From: Janthinobacterium sp. TND4EL3
Lineage (GTDB): Bacteria > Pseudomonadota > Gammaproteobacteria > Burkholderiales > Burkholderiaceae_D
Direction: 5' to 3'
NCBI RefSeq assembly: GCF_900156175.1
Contig: NZ_FTMV01000020.1
Location: forward strand, 1-64,000
Length of the DNA stretch: 64,000 bases
The position numbers were made by a program, and so were the translations under genes. Under the pieces are notes generated by a model. The model was not told the DNA's origin. It saw only the letters and a list, made by a program, of their open reading frames with translations, and did no database searches. The number at the start of each line of letters is the position of its first letter. Positions within the stretch are counted from its first letter, which is position 1. Positions 46,401-54,371 of the stretch are shown piece after piece.

Positions 46401-48196
46401 AACTGGTGGCCGCGTTTGACCACCGCCACATCTTCCTCGACCCGACACCGGACGTCGCCGTCTCGTTCGAAGAGCGCGCGCGCCTGTTCGCCTTGCCGCG
46501 CTCCTCGTGGGACGACTACAACAAGGACTTGATATCAGATGGCGGCGGCGTGTATCCCCGCTCCGCCCGCACGATCGAACTGTCGCCGCAAATCCGCGCC
46601 GCGCTTGATATCGCCGAAACGTCGCTGGCGCCGGAAGAACTGATGCACCGCATCCTGAAATCCCCGGTCGACCTGTTCTACAACGGCGGCATCGGCACCT
46701 ACATCAAGGCCTCGACCGAGACGCACGCACAGGTGAAGGACCGTGCGAATGACCATATCCGCGTGAACGGCAACGAGCTGCGCGTGAAAGTGGTCGCCGA
46801 AGGTGGCAACCTGGGTGCGACGCAGGCGGGCCGCATCGAGTTCGCGCTGGCGGGCGGACGCATCTTCACCGATGCGATCGACAACTCGGCAGGCGTGGAT
46901 TGCTCGGACCATGAAGTGAACGTGAAAATCTGGCTGGACGTGGAAGTCAATGCGGGCAAGCTGACGGAAGCGGAACGCAACCGCGAGCTGTATGCGATGA
47001 CGGACGACGTCGAGCGCCTGGTCTTGCGCGACAACACGCAGCAGACGCATTTGCTGGTGCGCGAGCTGCAGGCGCAAGGCGAGAGCGCCGTGCAGGACGG
47101 CTATGCCGCCCTGATCGCCAGCCTGGAAGAAGAGGGCGCCCTGTCGCGCGAGCTGGAGCAATTGCCGTCGGTGGCCGAACTGGCGCGCAGGAAGAGCGAC
47201 GGGCGTGGCCTGACCACGCCGGAACTGGCTGTGGTGATCGCCAACGTGAAGAACCGCTTCAAGCGCATTCTGTCCGCGCTGCCGCTGACGGACGAAACGT
47301 GGGCCGAGCCGGTGCTCAAACCGTACTTCCCGTCCCTGCTGGTGGAAACCCGTTCGGCACTCGACCATCCGCTGGCCAACGCCATCCTGGCGACCGTGCT
47401 GGCCAATGAAGTGATCAACCGCTGCGGCCCGCTGATGATCCGCAACCTGGCGGCGGAACACGGCGTGGACGAGTCGGCCGTGATCCTGGCCTGGGGCCAG
47501 GCATGGGTGGCGCTGAACCTGGCGCCCGTGTTCGACGCGCTCGATGCGGATGCCCTGACGATTCCGCGTGCCGTGTCGATCAAGGTCGATGCGCAAACGC
47601 GCGTGCTGCAGCAGACGATGATCGCCGGCGTGCTGTCCGTGCCGGCCGAGCAGTTGCGCGGTGCGGGACTGGCCGAATTGACGCGCTTGTTTGGCGCGGA
47701 ATCGAAGCGCGAGCTGCTCAAGGCCGTCGGCATCAAGTCGGAAGCGGCGCTGGTGCCGGGCCTGAAGCCGGCCTTCGTGCAGGCGTGGGATGCGGTCGAT
47801 GCGCTGGAAGTCGTCGCCGGCTTCCTGTTCCCGGCCCTGTCCGTGCCGCGTCCTGCCTCGATGGACCTGGCGGCCTTCCTGCAGGTGGGCCTGGCCCTGC
47901 GCAGCCAGGCGGGCATCGACACGCTGGAGCGTGGCCTGAAGCTGGCCGCGCAAGGCAAGTCGCAGGAACAGTTGCGCAACTATGCGCAGCAAGCGCTGCG
48001 CCGCACGCAACAGCGTTTGCTGACGCAGGTGTTGGCGCGCGCCGAACAAGGCAATGCGGGCCAGGCCGTCGATGCCGTAACGGGCGCGCTGGGCCTGTCG
48101 GCGTATGTGGCGGCGACGGAACTGGAGCAAGCCATGCTGGACGTGTGGACGCTCTCCGAGGCCGTGAATAAAGTGACAATGGAAGCGGCGGTGTAA
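43496..48196 (+). CDS. gdhB: NAD-specific glutamate dehydrogenase, large (about 170-180 kDa) type
   Basis: 1566-residue enzyme oxidising glutamate to 2-oxoglutarate, ammonia and NADH. A long N-terminal regulatory region (1-700, ACT-like segments) precedes the catalytic core: GGLRWSDRMEDYRTEVLGL (from residue 780), the substrate Lys in PAGAKGGFV and the NAD-binding GVGDMSGDVFGNG (about 948). A helical C-terminal region follows. The family is usually about 1600 residues. Pseudomonas homologues (GdhB) are arginine-induced and catabolic. Here the gene sits between astB and astE, and its TAA overlaps the astE ATG (TAATG), so it is part of the AST operon and would consume the pathway's glutamate. 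Confidence 0.95.
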   Translation: MNHTPQDLRTQTLELIKDKAAAPVVQLIQAWLDSLDAEDLADIAPDSLAPVLVDGFTQAAKRTGSGCQIATLRYADGRGGMASALLILNEDMPYLVDSIVMAMRRQHLAVRGVMNTVLPVRRAGDGSVEAVRQAGDPLESYVLVLLDEELAPEALAALVGSLDMVARDAAVVRRDAASMSERLAAVATAAAQHGEEGAEVAAFLEWARSGGFEVFGYAYYRVKPGVRELERDIPSRVGVLQDTAHPVYGTCLANIPGDFDTLAKRESALSIVKADVAGTLHRDQQLDFIGVRDTDAQGAILGEHCFVGLFTRAGNSTPLAALPFARGRVAKVLSLAGVRQQGFRAEKFREILESLPRTEALEADLDWLAQVCGSVVSLYKQPRTKVFARRDVYARHLNVLVYLPRERYSASVASSLAKALQASSGATHVSMQTLVADGPLARVYLIAHAARYPLDLETDIEQPLLGVLDGWHNGFAAVADAVPDVALRTSLRKLCATLPLDYVAATAPAVAFRDLDTILRNGDAAHVAVRIETGAVTTIRLYSANKVPPLSTILPALHNAGVAIDREQAYSVSLSDGTRYFVTSLTVDAASAAKLAQPSVVAVAQELFAALFNDEAEDGRLNGLVIEGGLSTREVQLVRAYTSYWRQAGSRFSVRYIAESLRKQPAHVKALVEAFLQRFDPSLSDAQHAAALEAIATIKAGLPSVNHADTEEILGALADLMSATLRTSYFQNKQQGDKIIFKFDTSSLALVPEPRPYREIFVFSRRFEGVHLRGGPVARGGLRWSDRMEDYRTEVLGLVKAQMVKNAVIVPAGAKGGFVCKMMPKDAVRETIAAEGEAVYRLFISSLLEVTDNRSLGNIVPPVDTVCFDDADPYLVVAADKGTATFSDIANGIAVQRGFWLGDAFASGGSNGYDHKKLGITAKGAFEAVKRHFYEMDHDLNTTPITMVGVGDMSGDVFGNGVLLSRQLKLVAAFDHRHIFLDPTPDVAVSFEERARLFALPRSSWDDYNKDLISDGGGVYPRSARTIELSPQIRAALDIAETSLAPEELMHRILKSPVDLFYNGGIGTYIKASTETHAQVKDRANDHIRVNGNELRVKVVAEGGNLGATQAGRIEFALAGGRIFTDAIDNSAGVDCSDHEVNVKIWLDVEVNAGKLTEAERNRELYAMTDDVERLVLRDNTQQTHLLVRELQAQGESAVQDGYAALIASLEEEGALSRELEQLPSVAELARRKSDGRGLTTPELAVVIANVKNRFKRILSALPLTDETWAEPVLKPYFPSLLVETRSALDHPLANAILATVLANEVINRCGPLMIRNLAAEHGVDESAVILAWGQAWVALNLAPVFDALDADALTIPRAVSIKVDAQTRVLQQTMIAGVLSVPAEQLRGAGLAELTRLFGAESKRELLKAVGIKSEAALVPGLKPAFVQAWDAVDALEVVAGFLFPALSVPRPASMDLAAFLQVGLALRSQAGIDTLERGLKLAAQGKSQEQLRNYAQQALRRTQQRLLTQVLARAEQGNAGQAVDAVTGALGLSAYVAATELEQAMLDVWTLSEAVNKVTMEAAV

Positions 48197-49221
48197 TGAC
48201 GCAAGAAGCAACGCAAGTAGTAACCCAGGTAGTACAGGGCGCTGGCGGCTTGCCGCCGGCCGTGCAGGCGCTGGCGCAGGCCGATTTCAGCGGCGTGGCG
48301 CGGCTGTTCGCCGACGCCGGTTTTGCGGTGGCCTTGCCGGCACCCGGCATGCTGCAAGTCGTCAAACCGGGAGCAGGCCGCGCCAGCGTGGCCGTCTCGG
48401 TGGGCGTGCACGGCGACGAGACGGGGCCGATCGAAGTGCTCGCGCATCTGCTCGACGCGCTGTCGCGCGATGCGTCGGCACTGGCCGTCGACCTGCTCGT
48501 CTGCGTGGGCAATGTCGATGCGATCCGGGCCCGCAAGCGCTTCATCGACGCCGACCTCAATCGCATGTTCCGCCCCGTGCGGGGTAGCCTGGCGCAAGCG
48601 GCGGAAAGCGCGCGCGCCGATGAAATGATCGCCGCGACCAAAGCGTTCTTTGACGCGGCCGGTCCCATGCGCTGGCACCTGGATTTGCACACGGCCATCC
48701 GGCCTTCCGTGTACCCCACGTTTGCCATCGTGCCGGACCTGGTGGCCGATGACGCCAAGGCGCAGCTGATAGCCTGGCTGGGCCAGGCGGCCATCGGCGC
48801 CATCATCATGAACCCGCAGTCGGCCGGCACCTACAGTTATTATTCGGCCGAGCATTGCGGCGCGGCCGCCAGCACGGTGGAACTGGGCCGCGTGGGCACC
48901 CTGGGGCAGAACGATTTATCGCTGTTCGATGACGTGTCGCGGGCGCTGGACGGCTTGCTGCGCGGCTTGCCTGCGCAGCCCGTCAAGGCGCAACCGCACG
49001 TGTTCAAGGTGGCGCAGGAAATCATCAAGCATAGCGATGAATTCCGCATGGCTTTTGATCGCAGCACGCAGAATTTCACTTCCCTGCCGCAGCACGCCGT
49101 GATCGCCAGCGATGGTGACCATGTGTACACGGTGCAGCACGCGGAAGAGCTGGTGGTGTTTCCCAACCCGGACGTGCGGGTGGGCTTGCGTGCCGGTTTG
49201 ATGGTGGTGCGCGTGGCCTGA
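48196..49221 (+). CDS. astE: Succinylglutamate desuccinylase
   Basis: 341-residue zinc hydrolase of the AstE/AspA family (M14-like fold), which releases succinate and glutamate in the last AST step. Zinc ligands are His72 and Glu75 in GVHGDETGPIEVL, and the third His in WHLDLHTAIRP; a catalytic Glu is in TVELGRVG. The ATG overlaps the stop of the glutamate dehydrogenase. A terminator follows 24 bases later and ends the operon. It is slightly longer than E. coli AstE (322) owing to a 25-residue N-terminal extension. Confidence 0.93.
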   Translation: MTQEATQVVTQVVQGAGGLPPAVQALAQADFSGVARLFADAGFAVALPAPGMLQVVKPGAGRASVAVSVGVHGDETGPIEVLAHLLDALSRDASALAVDLLVCVGNVDAIRARKRFIDADLNRMFRPVRGSLAQAAESARADEMIAATKAFFDAAGPMRWHLDLHTAIRPSVYPTFAIVPDLVADDAKAQLIAWLGQAAIGAIIMNPQSAGTYSYYSAEHCGAAASTVELGRVGTLGQNDLSLFDDVSRALDGLLRGLPAQPVKAQPHVFKVAQEIIKHSDEFRMAFDRSTQNFTSLPQHAVIASDGDHVYTVQHAEELVVFPNPDVRVGLRAGLMVVRVA

Positions 49222-49243
49222 TCGTCCAGCCCTCACTCAGCAT

Positions 49244-49283
49244 TTGGCGCCAGCCGGGGAAACCCGCTTGGCGCCATTTTTTT
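49244..49283 (+). terminator. Intrinsic terminator of the aru/ast operon
   Basis: TTGGCGCCA and TTGGCGCCA (self-complementary) pair across an interior GGG-GAAA-CCC hairpin, followed by a run of seven T. It begins 23 bases after the astE stop. Confidence 0.82.
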
Positions 49284-49357
49284 GCCTGGCGTTCGGTGCG
49301 CACCCGCGGGCGGCGCCTCGGGTACACTGGCTCATCGTTCACTATCAGGAGTTCGCC

Positions 49358-49867
49358 ATGTCCGTGTCCATGTATCAGGCAACCATTCCCGTCTTCATCC
49401 GCGGCTTGCGGGTCGTCTCGGCGCTGCTGGAAAAAGCGCAAGCGCATGTGGAGGAAGACGGCATTGTGCCCGAGATTTTACTGGGCGCGCAGCTGGCGCC
49501 CGACATGCTGGATTTGACGGCGCAGGTGCAGCGCGTCAGCGACACGTCGAAGATGTCGGTCGAGCGCCTGAGCGGCGTGCCTGCGCCGAAGTTCGAGGAT
49601 AACGAAGCCTCGTTCGAGCAGTTACAGGAACGCATTGCCAACACCATCGCCTATATCGACAGCGTCAACGCGGGCCAGATGGCAGGCAGCGCGCAGAAGG
49701 AAGTCGTGCTGAACTGGACTGACGAGGGGACAAAATTCTCGGGTGACGATTACCTGCTCAGCTTTGCCTTGCCGAACTTCTATTTCCACGTTTCCATGGT
49801 CCACGCCATCCTGCGAAACAATGGCGTGGCCGTGGGCAAGCTCGATTATCTTGGTCCCTACGATTAA
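49358..49867 (+). CDS. DUF1993-domain protein
   Basis: 169-residue soluble helical protein of the DUF1993 family, related to the DinB-like four-helix fold. Signatures are the N-terminal YQATIPVFIRGLRVVSALLEKA, LAPDMLDLTAQVQRVSD and the C-terminal LPNFYFHVSMVHAILRNNG, with a His in the typical position. The function is unknown. The start at 49358 has AGGAG upstream; the frame is open 38 codons earlier but inside the terminator. It stands alone, and its 3' end abuts the dispersed repeat copy B. Confidence 0.85.
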   Translation: MSVSMYQATIPVFIRGLRVVSALLEKAQAHVEEDGIVPEILLGAQLAPDMLDLTAQVQRVSDTSKMSVERLSGVPAPKFEDNEASFEQLQERIANTIAYIDSVNAGQMAGSAQKEVVLNWTDEGTKFSGDDYLLSFALPNFYFHVSMVHAILRNNGVAVGKLDYLGPYD

Positions 49868-49875
49868 AAACCGTC

Positions 49876-49963
49876 GCGAGCGGCGATGATTTGTTGCCGA
49901 GAAGCGCAACTGTGCTGAAGCACAGTGAGCATCGCAGGCCGCAAAGCGCAACGCGCAGCAGGT
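49876..49963. repeat. Dispersed intergenic repeat, copy B
   Basis: 88 bases homologous to 34957-35058. Hairpin: CTGTGC (49910-49915), loop TGAA, GCACAG (49920-49925). It differs from copy A by two compensatory base-pair changes (C-G to T-A and A-T to G-C), with the loop sequence free to vary. The following 39-base block (49925-49963) is identical to copy A at 38 positions. It fills the space between the DUF1993 stop and the stop of the convergent glycine-zipper gene, the same position relative to a minus-strand gene as copy A. Confidence 0.8.
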
Positions 49964-49966
49964 TCT

Positions 49967-50533
49967 TTAACGTTGAGGTTGCTGCTCAACCTGGTTCTGC
50001 ACTGCATTGCCCAGCATGCCGCCGCCGATCACGCCGGCCACCGTCGCCAGCGCCTTGCCGCGACCGCCACCGACCTGATTGCCGATCAAGCCGCCGATGA
50101 CGGCGCCCGTGCCGATGCCCACGTAGTTCGGCTGCGCAGGCGCAGGCGCTGGAACCGGCTGCGGCTGACGTGCCGTTTCGCGGTAGGACGTGTCGCGGTA
50201 GCCATCGTCATGGTAGGCGGGACGCGCCTGCGCCACTTGCGTATGGTGCACGATGCGCTTGTGCACGACGGGCGCCGGTGCCGACGCAGGCGCCGCTTGT
50301 GCCACGACGGGAGCGGCCACCGGTGCGCCAACCGGCGCTGCCAGGGCGGCAGCGCCCGCCGGCGTCATGGCGGCCACGTCGGCCGGCACTGCCGCCGTGG
50401 CGGGTACGTTCGCCCGCGAATTGGGCAGGATGCCAGCGATGGACGCCGCGCCCACCAGGCACAGGACCGTCACGGAAATGGCGGCGCCGGCCATCAAGGG
50501 GTGGATGCGGCTGGCGGTAGTCGTCGTGTTCAT
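49967..50533 (-). CDS. Glycine-zipper (2TM) surface protein
   Basis: 188 residues. An N-terminal membrane anchor or uncleaved signal (about residues 14-36, MAGAAISVTVLCLVGAASIAG) is followed by a long Pro/Ala/Val-rich low-complexity segment (42-88), a His/Tyr-rich stretch, and a glycine zipper (about 138-180: GIGTGAVIGGLIGNQVGGGRGK, AGVIGGGMLG). Such proteins sit in the envelope. AGGAGAACAC precedes the ATG. The 161-base spacer upstream holds an 8-bp hairpin (50594-50614). Its 3' UTR begins inside the dispersed repeat. Confidence 0.82.
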   Translation of the reverse strand: MNTTTTASRIHPLMAGAAISVTVLCLVGAASIAGILPNSRANVPATAAVPADVAAMTPAGAAALAAPVGAPVAAPVVAQAAPASAPAPVVHKRIVHHTQVAQARPAYHDDGYRDTSYRETARQPQPVPAPAPAQPNYVGIGTGAVIGGLIGNQVGGGRGKALATVAGVIGGGMLGNAVQNQVEQQPQR

Positions 50534-50593
50534 GTGTTCTCCTGGGGTGGTATTGCGGGTGTTGTTGATGTGTCCAGATTAGCGGCCGCGCCT

Positions 50594-50614
50594 GCGCAAG
50601 GCTAGCCCTTGCGC
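50594..50614. other. Hairpin in the divergent spacer before the flavin reductase
   Basis: GCGCAAGG and CCTTGCGC form a perfect 8-bp stem around CTAGC, between the divergent glycine-zipper and NADH:flavin oxidoreductase genes. Symmetry allows an operator role; it lacks a T-run. Confidence 0.35.
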
Positions 50615-50694
50615 TGTATCAAACGTAAGCAGGTGTAAGGCTCCGATCGCCAAAGCGCAGTAGAATCGGTGCTTCCCCTTTTCCGGAGTGCGCC

Positions 50695-51807
50695 ATGAGC
50701 CAGTTATTCACGCCGTTTGCACTGGGGCCGCTGCAGGTGGCCAACCGCATCGCCATCGCGCCCATGTGCCAGTACTCGGCCGACAACGGCAATGCCACCG
50801 ACTGGCACATGATCCACCTGGGCCACCTGGCCCTGTCCGGCGCGGGCCTGCTGATGACGGAAGCGACGGCCGTCTCGCCCGAGGGGCGCATCTCGGCCGA
50901 CGACCTGGGCCTGTGGTCGGACGCGAATCAAACGGCGCTGGCCAAGGTGGTGCAGGCGATCCGCCGTCATTCTTCGATTCCGCTGGTGGTGCAGCTGGGC
51001 CATGCCGGACGCAAGGCGTCGAGCCGCGCGCCCTGGCAGGGCGGCGCCTGCGTGCACCTGGCCGACGGCGGCTGGCAAACGGTGGCGCCATCGGCCATCG
51101 CCCATGCACCGGGCGAAACGGTGCCGCTCGCGCTTGACGAGATGGGTTTGCTGCAAATCAAGGGCGCCTTTGTCGCCGCCGCCCAGCGCGTGCATGCACT
51201 GGGCATCGAAGGCATCGAATTGCATGCGGCGCACGGCTATCTGCTGCACCAGTTCTTGTCGCCGCTGGCCAACCAGCGTACCGATGCGTATGGCGGCAGC
51301 CTGGACAACCGCATGCGCTTTCCGCTGGAAGTGTATGAAGCCGTGCGCGCCGCCGTGCCCGCCAGCGTGGCCGTGGGCGTGCGCATTTCCGCTACCGACT
51401 GGGTCGATGGCGGCTGGGAAATCGAACAAAGCGTGCGCTTTGCGCAGGAACTCAAGCAGCGGGGCGCCGACTTCATCCATGTCTCCAGCGGCGGAATCTC
51501 TCCGCAGCAGCAGATTCCCGTCGCTCCTGGCTACCAGGTGGCGTTTGCCGAACGCATCAAGCGCGACAGCGGCTTGCCCACCATCAGCGTGGGCCTGATC
51601 ACGGAAGCGCAGCAGGCGGAAGACATCATCGCCTATGGCCAGTCCGACATGGTGGCGCTGGCGCGCGCCATCCTGTTCGACCCCCGCTGGCCGTGGCACG
51701 CGGCGGCCCAACTGGGCGCGCAAGTGCAGGCGCCGCCGCAGTACTGGCGCTCGCAGCCGCGCGAATACAAGGACCTGTTCGGCGACACGACCCTGGGGCA
51801 GCGCTAA
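50695..51807 (+). CDS. NADH:flavin oxidoreductase, Old Yellow Enzyme family (YqjM-like)
   Basis: 370-residue FMN-dependent ene-reductase. Features of the YqjM/thermophilic-like class are PMCQYSADNGNATDWH near the N-terminus (the Cys tunes flavin potential), QLGHAGRKAS, the substrate His-Asn-type pair HAAHGYLLHQFLSP and the C-terminal SDMVALARAILFDPRWPW. The physiological substrate is unknown; these enzymes reduce activated alkenes. It has CCGGAG upstream of the ATG. It is followed by an ABC-F gene 152 bases later. Confidence 0.92.
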   Translation: MSQLFTPFALGPLQVANRIAIAPMCQYSADNGNATDWHMIHLGHLALSGAGLLMTEATAVSPEGRISADDLGLWSDANQTALAKVVQAIRRHSSIPLVVQLGHAGRKASSRAPWQGGACVHLADGGWQTVAPSAIAHAPGETVPLALDEMGLLQIKGAFVAAAQRVHALGIEGIELHAAHGYLLHQFLSPLANQRTDAYGGSLDNRMRFPLEVYEAVRAAVPASVAVGVRISATDWVDGGWEIEQSVRFAQELKQRGADFIHVSSGGISPQQQIPVAPGYQVAFAERIKRDSGLPTISVGLITEAQQAEDIIAYGQSDMVALARAILFDPRWPWHAAAQLGAQVQAPPQYWRSQPREYKDLFGDTTLGQR

Positions 51808-51862
51808 GAAGCCTGCTCTGCTACACTGACGCTTCTTTCCCACTTCTCCAGGACGCTTCGAC

Positions 51863-51894
51863 ATGCGCCATTGATACTGCCGTGCTTGCACGGC
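51863..51894 (+). promoter_or_regulatory. Possible leader of the ABC-F gene (mini-ORF plus hairpin)
   Basis: A three-codon ORF (ATG CGC CAT TGA, 51863-51874), with AGGA about ten bases upstream, is followed after four bases by GCCGTGC-TT-GCACGGC (51879-51894), a perfect 7-bp hairpin. Some ABC-F resistance genes are controlled by leader-peptide attenuation. This arrangement is compatible but weak. Confidence 0.25.
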
Positions 51895-51959
51895 CTTGCC
51901 CATCCCGCCAGCGCGCCATTGCGCCGCGCGGGTTCGCCAGCCTTGCTCAAGGAGTATCC

Positions 51960-53579
51960 ATGCCTGCATTACTGCAACTCGACCGTCTTTCCTTCGTGCT
52001 GCCCGATGGCCGCCCCCTGTTTTCTGATTTGCAATTTACTTTTGCTCCACAACGTACCGGCCTCGTCGGCGATAACGGCGTGGGCAAGAGCGTGCTGGCG
52101 CGCCTGCTGGCGGGCCGGGCACAACCGTCTTCTGGCGCCGTGCGCCGCGACGGCAGCTTGCATTACGTGCCGCAGGAGCTCGACCCGCAATCCTATCCCA
52201 CCGTGGCGGCGCTCGCCGGCATGGATGCCTTGCTGGCCGCGCTGGCGCGCATCGCCGCCGGCAGCATTGACGAGGCTGACTACGCCCTGGTGGGCGAGCG
52301 CTGGGATGCGCCGGCCCGGCTGCGCCAGGCGCTCGACGAGATCGATTTGCGCCACGTCGATGCCGACACGCCCACGGCCAGCCTGAGCGGCGGCGAACGC
52401 CAGCGCATCGCCTTGCAGGGCGCCTGGCTGTCGCAGGCGGACTGGCTGGTGCTCGATGAACCGAGCAACCACCTTGACGCCCATCAACGCGCCCGCCTGG
52501 TGGCGCAGATGGCGCGCTGGCCCGGCGGCTTGCTGCTGATCAGCCATGACCGCGGCTTGCTGCAGCACGTCGCTGCCATCGTGGAACTGTCGGCGCAGGG
52601 CTTGCGCAGCTATGGCGGCAATTACGCGCTGTATGCGCAGCAGCGCGCGCTGGAACAGGCCGGTTTTGCTGCCGCCCTGCAGGCGGAAAAGGCCGGCGCC
52701 AGGCGCGAACAGCGCGAAGCGCAACAGCAGGCGGAGCGCCAGCAGCGCAGGGTCGGACGCGGCGAGAGGGAAGGGCGCGAAGGCAACCAGAGCAAGCTGC
52801 TGCTCGACGCAAAAAAGGAGAGAAGCCAGGATAGCCAGGGCAAGCTGCGCGTGCGCGCGCAAGAGGCGCAGCTGGCGCGCCAGCAGCGCGTGATGGACGC
52901 CAGCGCCCGCTGCGCCCCCGAGACCGAGCGCCTGCTGCTGGCGCCGGACAGCCAGGTTCCCAGCGGAAAACTGCTCCTCGAGCTGCGCGCCCTGGTCTTG
53001 CCATATGGCCAGACGCAGCCACTGGACCTGGTGCTCAGCGGCCCGCGCCGCCTGGCCGTCACGGGCGACAATGGCAGCGGCAAGTCGACGCTGCTGCGCG
53101 TAATCGCCGGGCAACTGGCACCGGCCGGCGGCGCAGTGCTGTGTCCCGCGCGGGTGGCGTGGCTGGATCAGCATGCGGCAACGCGTGAAGGCGAGCTGAG
53201 CGCCGTGCAGCGCGTGCAAAAACGCAACAGTACGCTGGCGGAAGGGGCCTTGCGCACGCGGCTGGCGCTGCTGGGCATCGCCGGCACGCGCGCCACCCTG
53301 CCCAGCCACCTGCTCAGCGGCGGCGAGCGCATGAAGGTGGCGCTGGCGGCCGAACTGTACGCGCAGGCGCCGCCGCAGCTGCTGCTGCTCGACGAACCCG
53401 ACAATCACCTGGACCTGGCCAGCCGGCAGGCGCTGGAGCAGATGTTGCTGCAATACCACGGTGCGTTACTTGTGGTATCGCATGACCAGGCATTTCTGGA
53501 TGGCCTGAACCTTGACCCGGAGGGCTTGACTTTGCATAAAAGACAATCAAGTGAAAAGGATCACGCTCGATGCCTGTAG
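51960..53579 (+). CDS. ABC-F family ATPase
   Basis: 539-residue soluble twin-ATPase. Domain 1 has GDNGVGKSV and LSGGERQRIALQG; domain 2 has GDNGSGKST and LSGGERMKVALA. A linker of about 80 residues rich in Arg/Gln/Glu (about 240-320) is the long charged helical arm typical of ABC-F proteins that act on the ribosomal exit/peptidyl site. No membrane segments are present. It could be a translation factor or an antibiotic-protection protein; the sequence does not decide. AAGGAG precedes the ATG at 51960. The open frame upstream overlaps the flavin reductase and is shadow. Confidence 0.88.
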   Translation: MPALLQLDRLSFVLPDGRPLFSDLQFTFAPQRTGLVGDNGVGKSVLARLLAGRAQPSSGAVRRDGSLHYVPQELDPQSYPTVAALAGMDALLAALARIAAGSIDEADYALVGERWDAPARLRQALDEIDLRHVDADTPTASLSGGERQRIALQGAWLSQADWLVLDEPSNHLDAHQRARLVAQMARWPGGLLLISHDRGLLQHVAAIVELSAQGLRSYGGNYALYAQQRALEQAGFAAALQAEKAGARREQREAQQQAERQQRRVGRGEREGREGNQSKLLLDAKKERSQDSQGKLRVRAQEAQLARQQRVMDASARCAPETERLLLAPDSQVPSGKLLLELRALVLPYGQTQPLDLVLSGPRRLAVTGDNGSGKSTLLRVIAGQLAPAGGAVLCPARVAWLDQHAATREGELSAVQRVQKRNSTLAEGALRTRLALLGIAGTRATLPSHLLSGGERMKVALAAELYAQAPPQLLLLDEPDNHLDLASRQALEQMLLQYHGALLVVSHDQAFLDGLNLDPEGLTLHKRQSSEKDHARCL

Positions 53580-53622
53580 AGCATGCTTCATGAAACGATG
53601 CTGAATTTTGTTTGATTGTCGG

Positions 53623-53628
53623 TATAAT
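53623..53628 (+). promoter_or_regulatory. Consensus -10 hexamer in the ABC-F/ridA spacer
   Basis: TATAAT stands in the 218-base spacer between the ABC-F gene and ridA, giving a leader of roughly 160 bases. There is no clear -35 at the right distance. No other feature was seen in this spacer. Confidence 0.35.
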
Positions 53629-53797
53629 CCACTGAATAACCGGGCCTATTTGTGAACTAAAACTGCTCGTTCACCAATATGATGACGTTTAATCTGGCAC
53701 TGTTGTCGGTCACTACCGCGCTGCCAGGGCGTCACCCTCCGTGCCCTGCTGCGCATGAATTTTGGTTTCGCTTATATTGTTTTCTTGGAGAAATAGC

Positions 53798-54256
53798 ATG
53801 TCGTTTTACGAAAAACTCAAAGCCCTCAACATTGAACTGCCAGTTGTTGCAGCGCCAGCTGCCGCCTACGTGATGCATGCCCGCACCGGCAACACCGTCT
53901 TCCTGTCCGGCCACCTGGCCAAGAAGGATGGCAAGGTCTGGGTTGGCCAACTGGGCAAGGATGTCACCACGGAAGAAGGCAAGATCGCTGCGCGCGGCAT
54001 CGCCATCGAACTGATCGCCACCCTGCAGGACGCGTGCGGCGGCGACTTGAGCAAAGTCAAACGCATCGTCAAGGTCATGAGCCTGGTCAATTCCACCTCC
54101 GAATTCACGGAACAGCACCTGGTCACCAACGGCGCCTCGGAACTGTTCGTCGAAGTCTTCGGCGACAGCGGCAAGCATGCCCGCTCCGCCTTTGGCGTGG
54201 CGCAGATCCCGCTGGGCGCTTGCGTCGAAATCGAGCTGATCGCCGAACTGGCCTGA
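53798..54256 (+). CDS. RidA-family protein (reactive imine/enamine deaminase)
   Basis: 152-residue member of the RidA/YjgF/Rid superfamily, somewhat longer than E. coli RidA (128) and closer to the YjgH/Rid-like group with the N-terminal FYEKLKALNIELP. Signatures are NTVFLSGHLAKKD, the LQDACGGDLSKVKRIVKVMSLVN helix-strand and HARSAFGVAQIPLGACVEIE, in which the Arg of the active site is Arg129-type (HARSAFG). These proteins hydrolyse imines from PLP enzymes. TTGGAG lies upstream. It precedes two amino acid permeases. Confidence 0.88.
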   Translation: MSFYEKLKALNIELPVVAAPAAAYVMHARTGNTVFLSGHLAKKDGKVWVGQLGKDVTTEEGKIAARGIAIELIATLQDACGGDLSKVKRIVKVMSLVNSTSEFTEQHLVTNGASELFVEVFGDSGKHARSAFGVAQIPLGACVEIELIAELA

Positions 54257-54371
54257 TCATCTGAGCATGCCGGCGATAACCGCCGGCTCGCCTTTTCCTC
54301 CTTTCCAGCAAGAGCGGAACCGCCATTGGGGTGGAGGGATCGGTGTATTCAAGAAAAAACGGAGACACGTA

